NCBI RefSeq assembly: GCF_010389155.1
Contig: NC_057763.1
Span: 39,786,645 to 39,850,644 of the forward strand
Reading direction: 5' to 3'
Source of the DNA: Erigeron canadensis
Lineage: Eukaryota > Streptophyta > Magnoliopsida > Asterales > Asteraceae
DNA: 64,000 nt
Shown here: one piece after another, positions 13,946-25,251 of the stretch
Numbering within the stretch: position 1 is the stretch's first letter
Layout of the letters: the number at the start of each line of letters is the position of its first letter
The notes under the pieces: model-generated
What the model saw: only the letters and a program-made list of their open reading frames with translations
Database searches by the model: none
What the model was told of the DNA's origin: nothing
Program-made: the position numbers and the translations under genes

Positions 13946-14106
13946 TCAAGTTATTTTTAACTTAAGGGGTAAAGTTAAAATGATTTTGACTCTTAAATTG
14001 AAATCAAATGTTAAAATTGAAAAATAACAATTAAATATTAACTTTTAATTATAATCCAATGATTAAGATGATCTCAACTTTACCCTTCAAGTTGGATAAC
14101 TTAAAA
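13946..14106. mobile_element. Short hairpin MITE
   Basis: The left end (about 13946-13976, containing GGGGTAAAGTT) is repeated inverted at the right end (about 14071-14106, containing AACTTTACCC). The AT-rich centre could fold back. No open frame. Class unknown. Confidence 0.5.
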
Positions 14107-15255
14107 GGATTCCGATGTTAACATTTCATAATATACAACTGTACACTCTTAAGATCAGATGTTATCATATTCTGAAGGCAGGTATATATATGATTTTAAA
14201 ATATTGCTTTCTGAAAAACCAAAGGAAAGCGATATTAGTCATGATAGCTTCATTCGTTGGATGATAACTATGTTATTGCCATACAATTAGTTGCAAGATA
14301 TTGGTTGAAGAGTGGTCCCTCAACTTTAAGTGATTATTGGTTTCATAATCTAATCTAGTTTATATAACTTTTCAACCTTAATTATTTGACTAATACTGCT
14401 TAAGTGATAAGTATACTCATGTATATCAAATGTATGTATATCGATGATTGTAACTTCTCACTTACTTGGGTCGGACCCTTAATTTATATTGAATTATATT
14501 ATATTTTACATCTTTCCTTTAAACTAAAAACATATTTTATTTATTTTATCAAAGAAAGTAACTCGTTTCCTAAAGTTTTTCCATTGCATGCGGTTACATG
14601 TTATTAAATCAGCCACATTTTTTATTTTATCAAACAAAGTAACTCGTTTCCTAAAGTTTTTCCAATACATGCGGCTAAATGTTATTAAATCTGAAAGTTG
14701 ATGTGAAAATAAATGTTATTAAATCAACCACATTTGTGAAAAGTTTGTTTTAATAAGTTGGATTTTATTTTTCTTGGTTAGAAACTTGGGTTGAAAACGT
14801 TAGTTTGGCTACAAAATTTCCAAGGACTTATAACTAACCAGAAAGTTAATTTATTGATAAAATTGATCAATTTATGCGGGTTATATATGGTCTATTTGGA
14901 GGCTAAGAAACGAGATGGTGTTTGGGAATCAACAACAAAGAAGCGATTTTCTTTTTGATTTCGTTATTAATTTTTCTTATGTTTAGTTTTCCGGCCTCTC
15001 TAGATGTAAGAAATCTTGTATGTTTTGGATTGAATGGGTATAAATTCGTTTCTATATGATGTATCGGTTGAATTCTTTCTAATTTGTATTAGTTATCAAT
15101 GAAATCTATGTTAAATAAAAAAATTAAAATATTATAATATTATTATAAAGTTTTGCATTTAACAATTTTCATGGGTTGTAAAAAGCTATATGTTTCACAA
15201 TTTTGACTATCAGAACCAACTTTTCAAGATAACAATAAGTACCTTAGGTTAGATA

Positions 15256-15945
15256 TGTTAAAATATGATTACATAAGCATACATAATCACGAGTAAGTGC
15301 AACGAAAGAAATCGAAATAAATATGCAATCAAATTAATTAACAAAGAATATAATTGAGTTGTGTACCTTATGCAAAGCTTCAATAAAATAATAATAATAA
15401 TGATATTATTATTGCTTAAGTTTTAAAGCAAAACCCATCTACGATCGCACACTAGACACCCTGAATAATGTATGCTAGTACCCCGATCACTAACCGAACA
15501 ACTCTTTGTTCAAACCCTTAACTTGAAGTCGAAATCCCCTTGAGGAAAAGAGATTTCGACCACTTCAAGAAAAAGGGAGAAAAAGGAGAGAAAACTTATG
15601 TGAAAAACCAAGAATTAAGCCTCTATTTATAGGACTTAATTAGGTTAAACTTAACTTGGAAAATAAGCTACATCAAGGCTTAAACAAGCCTCAAAGTGGC
15701 CAGCCCCTTTAAGCTTTTAGGGTCCAAAGTCCATTTCCAATTTTCACATTTTAATCATCCTCTTTAATCAATTAAATATAATTAACCTCTTAATTATGTT
15801 TAATTAATCATTTCGTGATCAAACTAATCAATATATTACTTTAATATATCAATTAATATTATCGAGTTACCGTGTCATTTCGTGTAATCCCGTATGCTTA
15901 AATTATTCCCGGACATGCGATTTATAATAAAATGATCACACTCCA
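15256..15945 (-). mobile_element. LTR-like repeat, copy 1 (reverse)
   Basis: This roughly 690-bp block is the reverse complement of 17130-17833. Read on the minus strand it begins TGGAGTGTGATCA and ends TTCTAACA, giving the TG...CA ends of an LTR. Internally it has a TATA-type promoter motif (CCTATAAATAGAGG in the other copy). No primer-binding site or polypurine tract adjoins it, and no 5-bp target duplication was seen. It is probably a solo LTR or a relic, judged only by structure. Confidence 0.6.
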
Positions 15946-17129
15946 ATCAGATCTTCTTATGAGGTTTTAACCGCGTGAATTACAAAATGGATGAAAAGAT
16001 TTATGTCATTACGAAGGCCTCAGAAAAATTCTCAGGAGGTTGCATTACTAGTTTTCACCTTAAATGTCTTTTTGGTGGAATTTAGTACAAGTCGTGGGAC
16101 ATTTTTTTAATGGATACATAAAGAAACATTGATACAAACAATAGTTAGTTATACGAGTATTTGGTTTTGATTATCTATTTATCGAACTTAACACTATGCT
16201 GATCATTAAAACTTCTGCTCTAAATTTTTTTAATGGTAAATATTTTTCCTAAGAAATAGAGAAAAGAAAGTATGAGGCTTGCCATATGTTGACACAAAGT
16301 GTTTGAATATATGTTTTTAAGATTCCGGGATGTGTTGTGTGGCGAAAACGTAGACGTTGGTGGCAAATTTAGAAGCGTGTGGACTTTGTCAACTCATACC
16401 ATAACACCACGACTCCAAGTGGCCACCATTCTTTTAAGAGAATTGAATAACACTTCCATATTGTTTCATTTTTTTAATCATACACACCCTCAATAACCCA
16501 TTTGTAATCCGTATACCACAAATCTTTTTCCCTTAACACTAGTCTATTATTTACTCATATTTATTTTATTTTTTGTTGTGTTATCTTTTTCCTTTTTTAC
16601 TATTTGAATTTAGTATTGAAGTTAGCCAACACTTCAATTCTTTTATGTAAATTAAAATGAATGAGGCTTCAGGTTAAATTATTTGAAAAGGACGAGTTTT
16701 TTCTACATGTATGTTATCTGGTTCATGATTATTTTTTTAATTTTTCATGTCATCCTTAAAATTGTATTTACCATAATTTATATATGAGATCTCTTTTTAA
16801 GATGTTAGCTATTAGGCTATCTCCGATGAATTAAAAGTCTACAAAGTAATAGCACATGACTAACAGAATCGGTTTATGGTGTACATGTATGTGCAAATTT
16901 ATAGACATACTAACTAGAAAAATTAAGTCTAGTTGTTTTATTGATAAGACAATATTGGTAAAAATAATGAGGAAAAAAGAGTACTAGTCCAACCACATGT
17001 AAACAAAAATATATATTATAATGGGATAAGTATCCTGAAATGTAACAAACTTTTGACGAATGTCTATAGTAGGAAATAACTAAAGTTGTGTGTATTGTAT
17101 GCAAACAACTTTAAAAAATGTTTATTGTA
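15946..17129. other. Spacer between inverted LTR-like repeats
   Basis: 1.18 kb of AT-rich DNA with no gag or pol similarity and no recognised gene. Confidence 0.5.
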
Positions 17130-17833
17130 TGGAGTGTGATCATTTTATTTAAATCGCATGTTCGGGAATAATTTAAGCCTACGGGGTCACACGAAATGAC
17201 ACGGTAACTTGATAATATTAATTGATATATTAAAGTAATATATTAATTAGTTTGATCACGAAATGATTATTTAAACATAATTAAAGGGTTAATTATATTT
17301 AATTGATTAAAGAGGAGGATTAAAATGTGAAAATCGAAAAATGGACTTGGACCTAAAGCCCATGTAGGGGACGGCAATATGGAGGCTTTTTTAAGCCTTT
17401 ATGTTGCTTATTTTCCAAGATATGTTAACCCTAATTAAGTCCTATAAATAGAGGCTTAATTCTTGGTTTTTTATATACTTTTTCACATAAGCAAATTCTC
17501 TCCTTTTTCTTCCTTGCTTTGAAGTGGCCGAAATTCCTTCTTCTAAGAGGGGTTTCGACTTTGAAGTTGAAGGTTCAAGCAAAAGGTTTGTTTGGTTTGT
17601 GATGGAGTACTAGCATACGTTGTTCGAGGTGTCTAGTGTGCGATCGTAGAGGGATTTTGCTTTAAACCCTAATCATTAATAATAATCTTGTTATTATTAT
17701 TTTTATTGGAGCTTGCATAAGGTACACGGCTCAATTATAGTCTTTGTTAATTAATTTGATTGCATATATGTTTCGATTTCTTCCCTTGCGCTTACTCGTG
17801 ATTATATGGTTATGTATGTGTTCATATTCTAAC
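17130..17833 (+). mobile_element. LTR-like repeat, copy 2 (forward)
   Basis: Inverted partner of 15256-15945 across a 1.18-kb spacer, starting TGGAGTGTGATCA and ending TTCTAACA. It carries CCTATAAATAGAGG near 17440, the type of core promoter found in LTRs. The copies differ by many substitutions and small indels, so the pair is not recent. No flanking duplication is visible. Confidence 0.6.
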
Positions 17834-18712
17834 AATTTCCTACTATAGACATTCGTTCAAAGTTTATTACATTCCAAAATACTTATCCCTATTATAATAT
17901 ACAAACTAAAATTCTTGATGATGTCAAAATACATATGCATTTTTAAGACCTTCAACCTTGCTGTATAGTGTAGACTATATATAGACTACGATTTCTTTGT
18001 TTTGGTGCTCTTTTTATAACATCCTATTGCATCTCTTATTCAAGAGTGAGGGGGGACCTTGTTGTATATAAGAAGGTTACATTATGACATACAACTATCA
18101 TTTGGTTTTTATATATAATAATGCAAAACAGCTTAAATATAAATTATTTTGGTTTATTATTTCAGCTTAAGTTCTGTTGATCTTATCTGTTATTGAATAT
18201 CAATCCATTGTTATATCAAGGCACCAACCAATAGTTACAATCGCTTAACCTAAACCAGAATAATAATTTATTTAATTAAAAATTCATTGTAAGACAATGA
18301 TATTGCTATTAATCTCGTCCTCTCAATCATCAGAGATTATGGTTTCAAGTTTCAACTATTGGACTGTTGTAATAATACTGTTTTTATTTATAAATATATT
18401 ATACATTTTCTAAAAAAATATCGTAAGGTGTTATGGATATAAAAAAAAAGGTATTTAACTGTAACTAATGTTTCTTCTTCGACTTGGTAGTTTAGGTACG
18501 AACTTATTTAAAAGTATATAATAAAAAGATAAAATGGTCATATGATCAAAGAAAGTTTATTAAAAGCTTATAATTGTAATCTGATTTATTTTTGCATTCA
18601 ACAAATTTTAGTTAAAGGCTTTTACGAGCTCATTAGAGCTTGAGTTCAGAGTGAAAAGTTATTTTGAGAACTTTTTTTTGTAAGAATTTTTGAGAACTTT
18701 TCAAATCAAGTC

Positions 18713-19070
18713 CAACCGATGATTATTCTTTACATGAAAATTGTTTTTTAATTGTTTATAGAATAACTTATATGTAATTTTGAAGTTTATAATTGTGTGG
18801 AGGCATGGATTATCATCCGTTATACAATTATGTGAAGATTTAGATTTTTGATCATATGTGCACGAATATTGTTATGATTACATGTGATCGACTTGCATAC
18901 ATGTGATCATAGCAATATTCGTGCACTTGTGATCAAGAATCCAAATCTACACATAATTGTATAACGGATGATAATCCATGCTCCACACAATTATAAACTT
19001 CAAAATTACACATAAGTTATTCAGAAAATAATCAAAAAACAATTTTCATGTAAAGAACAATCATCGGTTG
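18713..19070. repeat. Long near-perfect inverted repeat (hairpin)
   Basis: Two arms of about 172 bp, 18713-18885 and 18899-19070, are near-complete reverse complements around a 13-nt loop. The outer ends are CAACCGATGATTATTC and its mirror ending ATCATCGGTTG. There are only scattered mismatches, so an RNA from here would form a long duplex. It may be a foldback-type MITE. No clear target duplication or coding frame was seen. Confidence 0.85.
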
Positions 19071-19131
19071 AGCAGTGACTGCGACACGATCATATAGTTA
19101 ATAACTTGAGGAAAAAACCCAATAAATTGGG

Positions 19132-19200
19132 AAAAACACCCTGTGGTGGGAATCGAACCCGTGATTATACACATCCGGGGGGCCTTAACACACTTGTCTA
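19132..19200 (-). repeat. tRNA-derived (SINE-like) fragment
   Basis: On the minus strand, 19148-19160 reads GGGTTCGATTCCC, matching the tRNA T-loop/B-box consensus. It is preceded by a leucine-tRNA-like GTTAAGGC stretch. No full cloverleaf or acceptor stem is present, so I read it as a tRNA-derived repeat and not a working tRNA gene. Confidence 0.4.
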
Positions 19201-19680
19201 TCTATAATATCCTTAATGAAATAACTTACAACATTAATCCGCCAACCATTAAATAACCATATTAACTTCTCTTACATCAATTAATTTACATTCACTACAT
19301 CACCACCATCACTGCCGCCTTCGTTACACCGTCGTTGCATCGTGCTGACATCCGTCTGGTAAACAATAAAAGTAAAAGAAAGTTTATTTTCTTGAAAAAC
19401 TTCCGACTAAAATAATCAAAATGATTTAAATTTGATGGGGTCATTAAAGTGCGCATACACACGTCCATATTTTATGATCGACATAAAAGATTATTATTAA
19501 CTACGAGTATTAATATTAATATAAAATACTAAATATACATACGTAAGGGCAAGATTGTAAACTCCATACTTCTGGCTTCACCTTTAAAGCCAAAGAAAAC
19601 TCTCCACAAAACAGAGCCAATTCACAAAGAAGGAAAGAAAGAAAAAGTGCGAGGGAATTGTGTAAAAATAAAAAAAATAC

Positions 19681-22600
19681 ATGATGACAGAAGTCAGATT
19701 AAATATATATGAAGATGATGATTCAGAACAGGTTCTATTATATTCAACAGCAGCAGCACCAGAAATGATAATCTGCAGAATTTGTCACGAGGCAGAGGAT
19801 CAGTTGGAAAATTCAACATTAGAATCTCCATGCTCATGTTCTGGTACCGTTAAGGTACGCCTATATATGTTTATATCCCCTCTATTCATTCATTCATTAT
19901 AGTATCGGTTGGTTTTTTTATGAAATTAATTTTCTATATAATAATTAATGAATTGAAAGTAGTTTGTGTTTTTTGATTGATTGATCAAACAAACTGCAGT
20001 ATGCACACAGAGATTGTGTACAAAGATGGTGTGATGAGAAAGGAAACACTAATTGCGAAATATGTCTTCAGGTACGTCTTTAATTTCTTTCTTTCTTTTT
20101 TTTTTTAATTAATTTTATTTCTTACATTTGATACTCGTATTATCCGGCCATTTTTCATGATAATTGTTTGAATTCAAGTACGGATGGATTAATTTGTTGT
20201 CGTTTTGGTTAATATACATTATATGAGACAATCTGACATATTTTTCATCGTCTGTTATTGGCGTTAATTTGTTTTCTCGTGATGGTTGCCCGTACAACCT
20301 TTTTTTTTTTATTTTGTATCAAAACATTTTTTTTTTCTATAAACTTTAAAGAAAAAAAAAAGCACCATGTTTCTGTTAATATGGATGAATATTGAATTGT
20401 GTATGTACATGTGTCTCGTTCTAACAAGTTAGACACAGATTACTACGTTCCTCCATTAAAATAATAAATACTTTTCTATTTCCAACTCAACTTTGCTAAG
20501 TAAAAAACTAAATATAGTAATATCTCAACGGTGGCTATTAATACATGCCTATATATTTATATGTTTATATAAAGTATATTTTTATTTAACATGTTTACGT
20601 AAAAGTATTATGTTTGAATTTATTTTTATACGTATCTAAACATATATACCGCAGGATTATGTGAAAATGTTTTTATTGTTCTGTATAATAAATTAATTGG
20701 GACTATTTGAAATTATGACCGAATTAAGTTTGGTCAAATGATGGCATTGGCATGCATATACTCAACTTTTAAGTCAAGAAATGAAATCTGTATATTCATA
20801 TTTGTATTGTATCATATTCCTTGTCGACTATTAAAGCCACGTAAGATATATGGATTACTCTATCTATTTGTCTATACTTTCCTTCCTTACTAATATTATT
20901 ATTTTAAAAAATCTAATAAGGGAATATTGTTGGTGTATGTATATCTTCTTTCTATCCTAAAAAGGTTACTTTAGGAAATTCAAGCCATCTACCTTCAAAC
21001 TAATTTGAAATTGACACGACTTTAATTTGTTCTCTTTTATATCGATAAAAGTTTGAAAAAGAACCCAACAAACTTTGCTTTCAATAAGCCATTTCCGGCA
21101 TAAATAACTTTTTTGTTTCGAAATATAGACCCACTTTAGCATATAACGTATTTGTTAGATGATAATAGTCATAAGGGGCAAGGATATAGTCAGCAAAAAC
21201 TATCGGCAAATTGGCTCCCTACATCATTTACTTTGGCAAAAATCGGCAAATACCATCGGCAACTTCAATCGGCCAAGAATAGCCGATGCATATGCACGTT
21301 GGGTGTATTGGAAAAGGAGCTTTTGACCAGGTGTGGGGGGTTTGTGGGTGGGTGAATATATATTTTAGTATTTTACAAAGAAAGATACAAAGGAACCGAT
21401 CGGCTTGTATTTTCTCACTACACCCACTTATTTGGCTCCTTTTGGCTAAAATTGGGTTTTTTTTTTGTTTAGCTAGGTGTCCACCTGTGATTGGGTATAA
21501 CTTTGTCAAAATTTTGATAAATCGGCACTACACCCTTGCCCCTAATGATGCCTAGAGAGGCATGAACCTTGCGAAATATGTACTATATATATTCAGAAAG
21601 TTATTCCTAAACATGAAAGAATAAATGCATTGCTAAGACAATTTCATTAGCTTTAGTGTCAGTGATATATATCTACTTTTTTTTTTTATAATTTTAACAA
21701 GAAAATATTAGCTAGCTTCAACGAAAATTTATTAGAGTCTAAAAATATCTATGCTTATTTTTTTCCAATAGAAAAGGTAGAATGATTTATTATTATTATT
21801 TTTGTAATAAATTGATGTTTGCTTTGAAAACAATTTTGTAATGAAAATGAGAAACATGTACCAGAAAAGAAAAAACTCATACCAACTGAAAATGACATGT
21901 ACTTGTTTGCAGAAATTTGAACCGGGATATTCAGCCCCACCCCCTAAAAAAGACGTCCACACGATTCGGTAAATTTACTAGTTTACTACTCTACTCTTCC
22001 CGCTTCATATTTTATTGTTCATTTATATTCTAGTCGTGTCACAACACTATTTGTGAGAACAAATATACATTATGAATACAATCTAAAATTATGGTTGATA
22101 GATTTTGTAATTTAGTAACATGTTTAATTAGTTAGATTTCATTTGATTGTTAGTTAGTTTTGTTTTCATTTTGGATACGCTTATATATGTAAACATGTCC
22201 TAATCCTAATTCTTTACCATACCATATATGTGGCTTTAGCCAATCATAGACAAAAAGGGCTCAATTCATTCCATTAGGACCTCCCTTTGTGTCATTTCTT
22301 TCCTTGCCAGCCTGGGGTCGAAATCGAAATGCTAGTGGGGGGCCATTGCCCAAAATGTATGTAATCTGAGAAATGTATATTCTTAAGACATCGACGATTA
22401 TTCCACATTATAGTTGTATGTTTTTCAAATGACAGCTCAGAACTTGCTTGTTGAATTTTTTTTGAATATATGATTTTTGGGTAAACAAATGATGAGTTGG
22501 ATGCCTTAATGATAAAGAAGGAAGGAAGTCTCCGTGATCTTAGATAATCCATCTCCAAATAGAATATCTAATAAACATGTTTATAAATTCCACCGGCTAA

Positions 22601-24758
22601 TATTCCTAAATTGCAATCAACCAGACAGACATGTTACCCTTTATTTAATTTTTGGCCCAAAAAAGTGGAAAACTATCATTCTAGGTACAGTCCCCTTCTA
22701 GAAAGCTCCATAATTCAGCCTATGGACAACTATTGCATTATTTGTTGGTTCTTGTATGTACAATTTTAATCATGCTAATTGTTTTATATGATAATATTTG
22801 TAATATAATAATAGAGGAAGTTTGGAGGTTCCGAGAGCAGACGAAGATTTGGAAACGACGGTCATTACTGAAGATGAAAGTTTGGCTGAAAGAGAACATG
22901 AGGAGTGCTCATCTGCAGCTGACACAACGGCTTCTATTTTTCGAACTTTGGCTCTCATTGTAAGTTTTTCTTGGTTTCTTTTAGATGATTGGATGTTTGA
23001 GAAATACTTAATAAACTTTTACACTATTTTTATATGGGTTTTGCTAAACGAATCCCTTACAGCTTTTGTTAAGGTGCATTAATTAGTTGTACACTTACTA
23101 TAAAATTTAGGGGTGGACTTTTAATATGGAAATGTATAATCTTTTTATGTACATTAAGTGAAGCCCTAAGGGCTTTGTTTAACATTTATACAAACTAATG
23201 TCCACGGTAATAAGTCCAAAGGCATATAATTATTGACTTATGTACATGAATATAAACTTGTTTTATGTCAATGTACATGTACATAACATTGTTTTTGAAG
23301 TGCTAATCAAGCAAATACAATTATTTGATTTAGTATTATTAAAATTGAAATTGAAAACTATTAACATTTATTGGATTATAGTAGGTAGTAGTCCAAATAG
23401 TGTTTTTAAACAAAGTGCATTTATTACACAATATATTATATAGTGTTAGCTTAGCTAATATGCTTTTCAAGAATAAGGATACTAATGATCTTCAAAGTCA
23501 AAGTATGTATTTTCTTTAAAATACTAGTAAAATTAGTAGGAAGAGAAGAAATTGTATGCCTTAAGTAACATGGCACAACATGAAATTTTGGTCCTTATGG
23601 TTTGACAAGTCTATATAGGGCCCCTACTGTTCACGCGGTATTAAGGTTGCCAACTCTTTAGGAAGAAAGTAAGAAACCATTAATAAACAACTGTTTACCA
23701 TTAAGATTCCTACACCTTGATGTGACCACAATTGAATTACAAATGAAGAAAATAAAATGTTGTTGTCTGAGATGTTTCAAACTTGAGAGTGAAATATGTA
23801 ACATTCTTATTTGTTAAATGATAAGTGAACACAAATGAAAGCTCAAATAACAACTAGAGCAAAAATGATGCTAAATAAATTGGCCATACCTATGGAAGTA
23901 TGTTAAGAATTCTCCAAATAAGGCAAAGTTATTATGAGACCATGTGACCTTATATTAATGTTGCATAGACATAGTACAAATGAGATCATAAAGATTTCCT
24001 GTTCTTTTCACTAATTATTGGCTACATATTGAAACGTGCAGTTTACGGTACTTTTACTAATCAGACATTTTATTGGAGTGCTAATCGGCGAAACAGGAGA
24101 TTACCCATTTACCCTCCTAACAGTAAGTACTACGAAGTATTACATTGCTCCTGCCTTTTTATCCATTATGTAATAATGGTTTAATTTGATTAGGACTTAC
24201 TCGTTTGTTTGCAGTTACTACTTATAAAAGCTTGTGGGATATTGCTTCCAATGTACATAATAATGCGGGTGATCGATGTGGTCCATAACAGCATCACACG
24301 TCCACATCAGGTTTGTTCCAAATTCTTGATAGTGCAGTAAAGTCAAGACTATATGAGATGACAAGATGGATGGGTTGGGCAGATTGGGGTAATGGGTCAA
24401 AAGAGGTGCTGGTAGAAATGGACGATTTTTTAGTACCGGTCTAAATTGTACGGGTCAGTTCGTGCCAACCTACAAACATCAGTAACAAAAAAATATTGTT
24501 ACAATAATAATAATCTAAACCTTTGAAATAAACACACCGTTTAGGGATTGGTTTGTGATGAAGATAGAGTTCGGGCCACTATCAAGTATCAACCATATGC
24601 CCATTTGCGATAAAACAACTCAAATCAATCTTTTCATGTAAAAATGGGTAGAAATCATAGCCCTCTAGATTTAGAGGTTGCAACTTGTACTAAGATAAAA
24701 TCTTGTTCATGTGCAGGATTCAGAGAATGCTACATTGCAAAGGACGTTTAACTTATAA
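19681..24758 (+). CDS. RING-CH (MARCH-like) membrane E3 ubiquitin ligase, DUF3675 family
   Basis: Seven exons (19681-19854, 20000-20071, 21913-21968, 22815-22959, 24042-24122, 24215-24310, 24717-24758) splice in frame to 221 residues. All introns are GT-AG. Residues 32-80 form a RING-CH zinc finger in C4HC3 order: C32-x2-C35, C51-x-C53, H61-x2-C64 and C77-x2-C80, with the Trp of the CVQRW motif present. A Pro-rich linker (GYSAPPP) follows, then an acidic variable segment. Two hydrophobic segments near 142-165 and 173-195 fit a C-terminal membrane hairpin, as in plant DUF3675 RING-CH proteins. The likely role is ubiquitin transfer from an E2 to membrane-associated targets. The substrate is unknown. 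The protein is somewhat shorter than typical relatives because the middle segment is compact. The gene converges with MSH6, with stop codons 493 bp apart. Confidence 0.92.
21175..21542. mobile_element. Tourist-type MITE in intron 2 of the RING-CH gene
   Basis: A 368-bp element with terminal inverted repeats GGGGCAAGG and CCTTGCCCC, flanked by TAA on both sides (21172-21174 and 21543-21545). A 3-bp TAA/TTA duplication is the hallmark of PIF/Harbinger-mobilised Tourist MITEs. It has no coding capacity. It sits in the 1.84-kb intron 2 (20072-21912). Confidence 0.85.
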
Positions 24759-25251
24759 TTGATATGCACAACCAACAAGTTTCCAGCTTGATTGATATTC
24801 AAGAATTCTTTACATTCTTTTTCCAATGGGTTAAAGTAAAAGAAGATATCAATTGTACCTTCATTTGTACTAGTTGATAGCTGTATATTGATGTTCTCCT
24901 TTCTTTGTGCAAGATGATAATCATTATTAATTGTAAAGATAAAAGAGAATCAGTGTAGACCTTGTTTCAAGCTAAAAAATCAATGTACATCTTCGAAGTA
25001 CACATCATGTTAGCACAATTGCTCCATACATTCATTACTCTTTTATCTACATGTGGATTACATAGTTGATGCTTACAAAGGTTGAAATTAGGCTTGCAAA
25101 TTCAAATTTAATTTAGTATCACCAAAATTTAAACATGGACACTCTGATCTAAACCTTTGCAACACTTGCACAAAAATTGCCAAAAATCTATTGGCTTTCT
25201 TAATCTTTTCAACTAATTACATTGACAATATGTTAAGAGAGGCATGCGGTT
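24759..25251. other. Convergent 3' ends, RING-CH and MSH6
   Basis: 493 bp between two stop codons on opposite strands. It must hold both 3' UTRs. No gene or repeat was recognised. Transcripts may overlap here. Confidence 0.6.

Noticed and set aside
19148..19160. Possible functional tRNA gene
   Set aside because: Only the T-loop-like box and part of a D-arm-like stretch are visible, with no acceptor stem or anticodon arm pairing.
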